From Oscillospiraceae bacterium (GTDB taxonomy: Bacteria > Bacillota > Clostridia > Oscillospirales > Oscillospiraceae): 7,565 nucleotides of DNA. Positions within the stretch are counted from its first letter, which is position 1. Each line of letters opens with the position of its first letter. Position numbers and translations under genes: made by a program. Of this stretch, positions 6,321 through 7,565 are shown piece after piece. The notes beneath the pieces were generated by a model. The model did not search any database and was not told where the DNA came from. It saw only the letters and a list, made by a program, of their open reading frames with translations. The stretch spans positions 1 to 7,565 of the forward strand of contig JAQXJQ010000140.1 in assembly GCA_029009035.1 (NCBI GenBank), given 5' to 3'.

Positions 6321-6364
6321 GGAGCCGCTGCAGAAATGAGCTGCAGCGGCTCCCGTTTATTTTC
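6321..6364. terminator. bidirectional intrinsic terminator between convergent genes
   Basis: GGAGCCGCTGCAG (6321-6333) and CTGCAGCGGCTCC (6341-6353) form a perfect 13-bp stem with a 7-base loop. On the plus strand CGTTTATTTT follows, ending dehydrogenase transcripts. On the minus strand TGTTTTG follows, ending hydrolase transcripts just after the TGA at 6365-6363. It lies between two converging genes, as expected. Confidence 0.88.
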
Positions 6365-7313
6365 AGCAATATGTTTTCAGGAAGGCGGACACACGGCTCC
6401 AGTACTGCTCGGGGTCGGCGCCCAGTGCCTCCGTATGACCGGCGTTCTCCGCCCAGAAAAACTGCTTGGGGCAGGCGGCGGCCTGATAGAGGCGGCCCAT
6501 CATGGCGGGGGGGACCACCTCGTCCTGCACCCCGTGGATGAACAGGGTGGGGGTTTTGGAGTTGGCCACGGCGTCAATGGGGCTGGCATCCCGCAGGTCA
6601 TACCCCGCGCGGCGCAACGTGGTCTTGCGCAGGGCGGCGAACAGGGGAGCATAGGGGATGGCGGCGGGGATGGACATGGACTTGCGCATCCGGCGGTTCA
6701 GCATATGCTTCAGCTCCTGCTCCATATTGGTGTAGGAGCAGTCGGAGACGGCGGCCTTCACCTGAGGAGGGAGGGGGCCGCCTGTGGCCATGAGGACGGT
6801 GGCCGCGCCCATGGATACGCCGTGGAGGATGATCTCCGCCTCCGGGTCCCGGCGGATGATGTAGTTGATCCAGGCCAGAAGGTCCAGCCGCTCGTCCCAG
6901 CCCCAGCCCACATAGGTTCCCTGGCTGTTGCCGTGACTGCGCTGGTCGGGGAGCAGTATGTTCCACCCCTCCTGAGCATAGTGCAGGGCCACCGCGCCCA
7001 TGGACTCATGGGTGTCGTGATAGCCGTGCAGGCAGATGGCCCAGCGGTGGCACGCCTCGCTGTGAAGCAGATAGGCGCCCCACAAATTCAGCCCGTCCGC
7101 AGAGCGGACGGCGGCGGCGCGAAATCCGCTGCCCTCCCGGGCCCACAGGCGGCCCTCCTGCTGAACGGTCCAGCGATCGGTTTTCTCCTCCCGGATGGGG
7201 ACGGGGACAATGGCCTTGGAATAGAGAAGATTGCCCAGCGCTGCCACGCCGCCCACAGCGCCGAGACCCGCTGCGGTGAGACTGACAAGACCGGCAATGG
7301 TGCGTTTTTTCAT
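6363..7313 (-). CDS. alpha/beta hydrolase with N-terminal membrane anchor
   Basis: This 316-residue serine hydrolase is probably anchored at the outer face of the membrane. A basic start (MKKR) and hydrophobic segment (5-31) look like a signal anchor; I see neither a lipobox nor a convincing cleavage site. The fold follows with oxyanion-side HGYHD (96-100), LLPDQRSHGNS (120-130), the nucleophile elbow GVSMGA (165-170, Ser167), the acid Asp264 in GVQDEVVP, and His293 in NAGHTEA. All three catalytic residues are present and in order. The protein resembles the YqkD/BEM46-like group of Firmicutes hydrolases; esterase, thioesterase or peptidase-like action on an unknown substrate is possible. The start is firm: TAGGAGG lies 7 bases upstream on the minus strand. 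It is a single-gene unit with its own promoter (7373-7345), ending at a terminator shared with the converging dehydrogenase. An almost equally long plus-strand frame over the same bases is a shadow without recognisable motifs. Confidence 0.92.
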   Translation of the reverse strand: MKKRTIAGLVSLTAAGLGAVGGVAALGNLLYSKAIVPVPIREEKTDRWTVQQEGRLWAREGSGFRAAAVRSADGLNLWGAYLLHSEACHRWAICLHGYHDTHESMGAVALHYAQEGWNILLPDQRSHGNSQGTYVGWGWDERLDLLAWINYIIRRDPEAEIILHGVSMGAATVLMATGGPLPPQVKAAVSDCSYTNMEQELKHMLNRRMRKSMSIPAAIPYAPLFAALRKTTLRRAGYDLRDASPIDAVANSKTPTLFIHGVQDEVVPPAMMGRLYQAAACPKQFFWAENAGHTEALGADPEQYWSRVSAFLKTYC

Positions 7314-7344
7314 TGCGGCGCCTCCTAAGTATGTTGCTGCTCAC

Positions 7345-7373
7345 ATCATAGCCCATCGGCGGCGGGAGTTCAA
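7345..7373 (-). promoter_or_regulatory. promoter for the alpha/beta hydrolase
   Basis: Read on the minus strand, TTGAAC (7373-7368) is followed by exactly 17 bases and TATGAT (7350-7345). Both boxes are five of six to consensus or close. The predicted start near 7338 gives a leader of about 25 bases that includes the AGGAGG site (7326-7321). Confidence 0.8.
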
Positions 7374-7412
7374 CCGTATTATTGTAAACGATTTGAAAAT
7401 CTTGCGGCGGAA

Positions 7413-7453
7413 GGGACAGGGCGGACGCCGAACCATCGCCCTGTCCCGTTTTT
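7413..7453 (+). terminator. intrinsic terminator on the plus strand with no evident upstream plus-strand gene
   Basis: GGGACAGGGCG (7413-7423) pairs perfectly with CGCCCTGTCCC (7437-7447) around a 13-base loop, followed by GTTTTT. This is a canonical plus-strand terminator; the minus-strand side lacks a T-run. The nearest annotated gene (hydrolase) runs the other way. It could end a short untranslated RNA, act as a leader attenuator, or insulate the SOS-type promoter downstream from stray transcription. Confidence 0.75.
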
Positions 7454-7497
7454 GGGTCAATCGGAAAAAGCGGACGGAAGTTTTTTTATGGGAATCG

Positions 7498-7526
7498 TTG
7501 ACTTTCTGCCGGTTTCATGATAATTT
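7498..7526 (+). promoter_or_regulatory. plus-strand promoter for a gene beyond the right edge
   Basis: TTGACT (7498-7503) is five of six to the -35 consensus. The -10 is either GATAAT (7519-7524, 15-base spacer, five of six) or TAATTT (7521-7526, 17-base spacer, poorer match). The predicted start is near 7531-7533, immediately before the LexA-like palindrome. Confidence 0.6.
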
Positions 7527-7537
7527 ACACCCACGAA

Positions 7538-7553
7538 TAGAACGGATGTTCTA
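7538..7553. promoter_or_regulatory. LexA (SOS) box, Gram-positive type
   Basis: TAGAAC-GGAT-GTTCTA is a palindrome with perfect 6-base arms. Its core, GAACGGATGTTC (7540-7551), fits the Bacillus-type SOS consensus CGAACRNRYGTTYC in every position except the two outermost. It lies about 6 to 21 bases after the predicted transcription start, where LexA would block transcription. The controlled gene is outside the window. Confidence 0.75.
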
Positions 7554-7557
7554 AATT

Positions 7558-7565
7558 AAAGGGAG
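7558..7565 (+). promoter_or_regulatory. Shine-Dalgarno sequence of a gene starting past the window
   Basis: AAAGGGAG at the very end follows the promoter and SOS box, so a start codon is expected within about 5 to 10 bases of the right edge. No part of the coding region itself is visible. Confidence 0.5.

Larger units (their letters stand above)
7374..7565. other. gene-free control region at the right end
   Basis: No credible protein gene is visible between the hydrolase promoter and the window end. The stretch is AT-richer than its surroundings. It holds the orphan plus-strand terminator (7413-7453), a T7 run at 7481-7487, a plus-strand promoter (7498-7526), the SOS box (7538-7553) and a ribosome binding site (7558-7565). 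Confidence 0.7.

Noticed and set aside
6336..7328. A 330-codon open frame on the plus strand
   Set aside because: It mirrors the alpha/beta hydrolase, which has a full catalytic triad, signal anchor, ribosome site and promoter on the minus strand. The plus-strand frame would also start inside the terminator hairpin.
7488..7520. A ten-codon frame ATG...TGA after the T7 run, a possible leader peptide
   Set aside because: There is no proper Shine-Dalgarno sequence; it overlaps the promoter at 7498-7526 and has no run of regulatory codons.
7231..7554. A 107-codon open frame on the plus strand
   Set aside because: It starts antisense to the hydrolase N-terminus and crosses promoters, a terminator hairpin and the SOS box. 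There is no ribosome site and the composition changes abruptly along its length.
1..7565. Mobile elements, CRISPR arrays, tRNA genes or toxin-antitoxin pairs
   Set aside because: I found no transposase-like frame, no terminal or regularly spaced repeats, no cloverleaf-like segment with the TTC box, and no pair of small overlapping genes. Composition is even across the coding parts.

Overview
This is a GC-rich segment of a bacterial chromosome, most likely from a clostridial gut bacterium of the Oscillospiraceae/Ruminococcaceae type. That placement is an inference. It rests on strong G at the third codon position, strong AGGAGG-type ribosome binding sites, a Gram-positive-type LexA box, a DapL-like aminotransferase, and protein sequences that read like high-GC Clostridia. 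I see no insertion sequence, phage gene, tRNA, rRNA or CRISPR array, so this looks like ordinary chromosomal backbone.

Layout from left to right. (1) Positions 1-1106, minus strand: the N-terminal 368 codons of the membrane protease FtsH, cut by the window edge. (2) Positions 1107-1320: a divergent control region with a convincing extended -10 promoter on each strand and two small inverted repeats. (3) Positions 1321-5424, plus strand: a tight three-gene operon with gaps of 20 and 19 bases. It encodes the rRNA 2'-O-methyltransferase RlmB, a 702-residue eight-helix membrane protein, and a PLP-dependent aminotransferase of the LL-diaminopimelate aminotransferase group. (4) A very strong hairpin at 5430-5463, then a short-chain dehydrogenase (5493-6281) that has little room for its own promoter. 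(5) A bidirectional terminator at 6321-6364 between the dehydrogenase and a convergent alpha/beta hydrolase (7313-6363, minus strand), which has its own promoter and ribosome binding site. (6) Positions 7374-7565: a gene-free control region holding a plus-strand intrinsic terminator with no evident gene to terminate, a sigma-A-type promoter, a near-consensus LexA (SOS) box and a Shine-Dalgarno sequence. Together these point to an SOS-controlled gene that begins just past the right edge.

The most unusual object is the 702-residue protein. Its 4+2+2 membrane layout and its N/P-domain-like region look like a P1B-type (heavy-metal) P-type ATPase. However, the motifs for phosphorylation (DKTGT), dephosphorylation (TGE), ATP and Mg binding (TGD, GDGxND) and metal passage (CPC) are all missing or altered. 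The frame is intact, so it looks like a maintained 'pseudo-P-type ATPase' and not a decaying gene. Apart from the shared transcript there is no clear pathway link among the genes: FtsH is quality control, RlmB is ribosome maturation, and the aminotransferase, dehydrogenase and hydrolase are metabolic enzymes of unassigned substrate.
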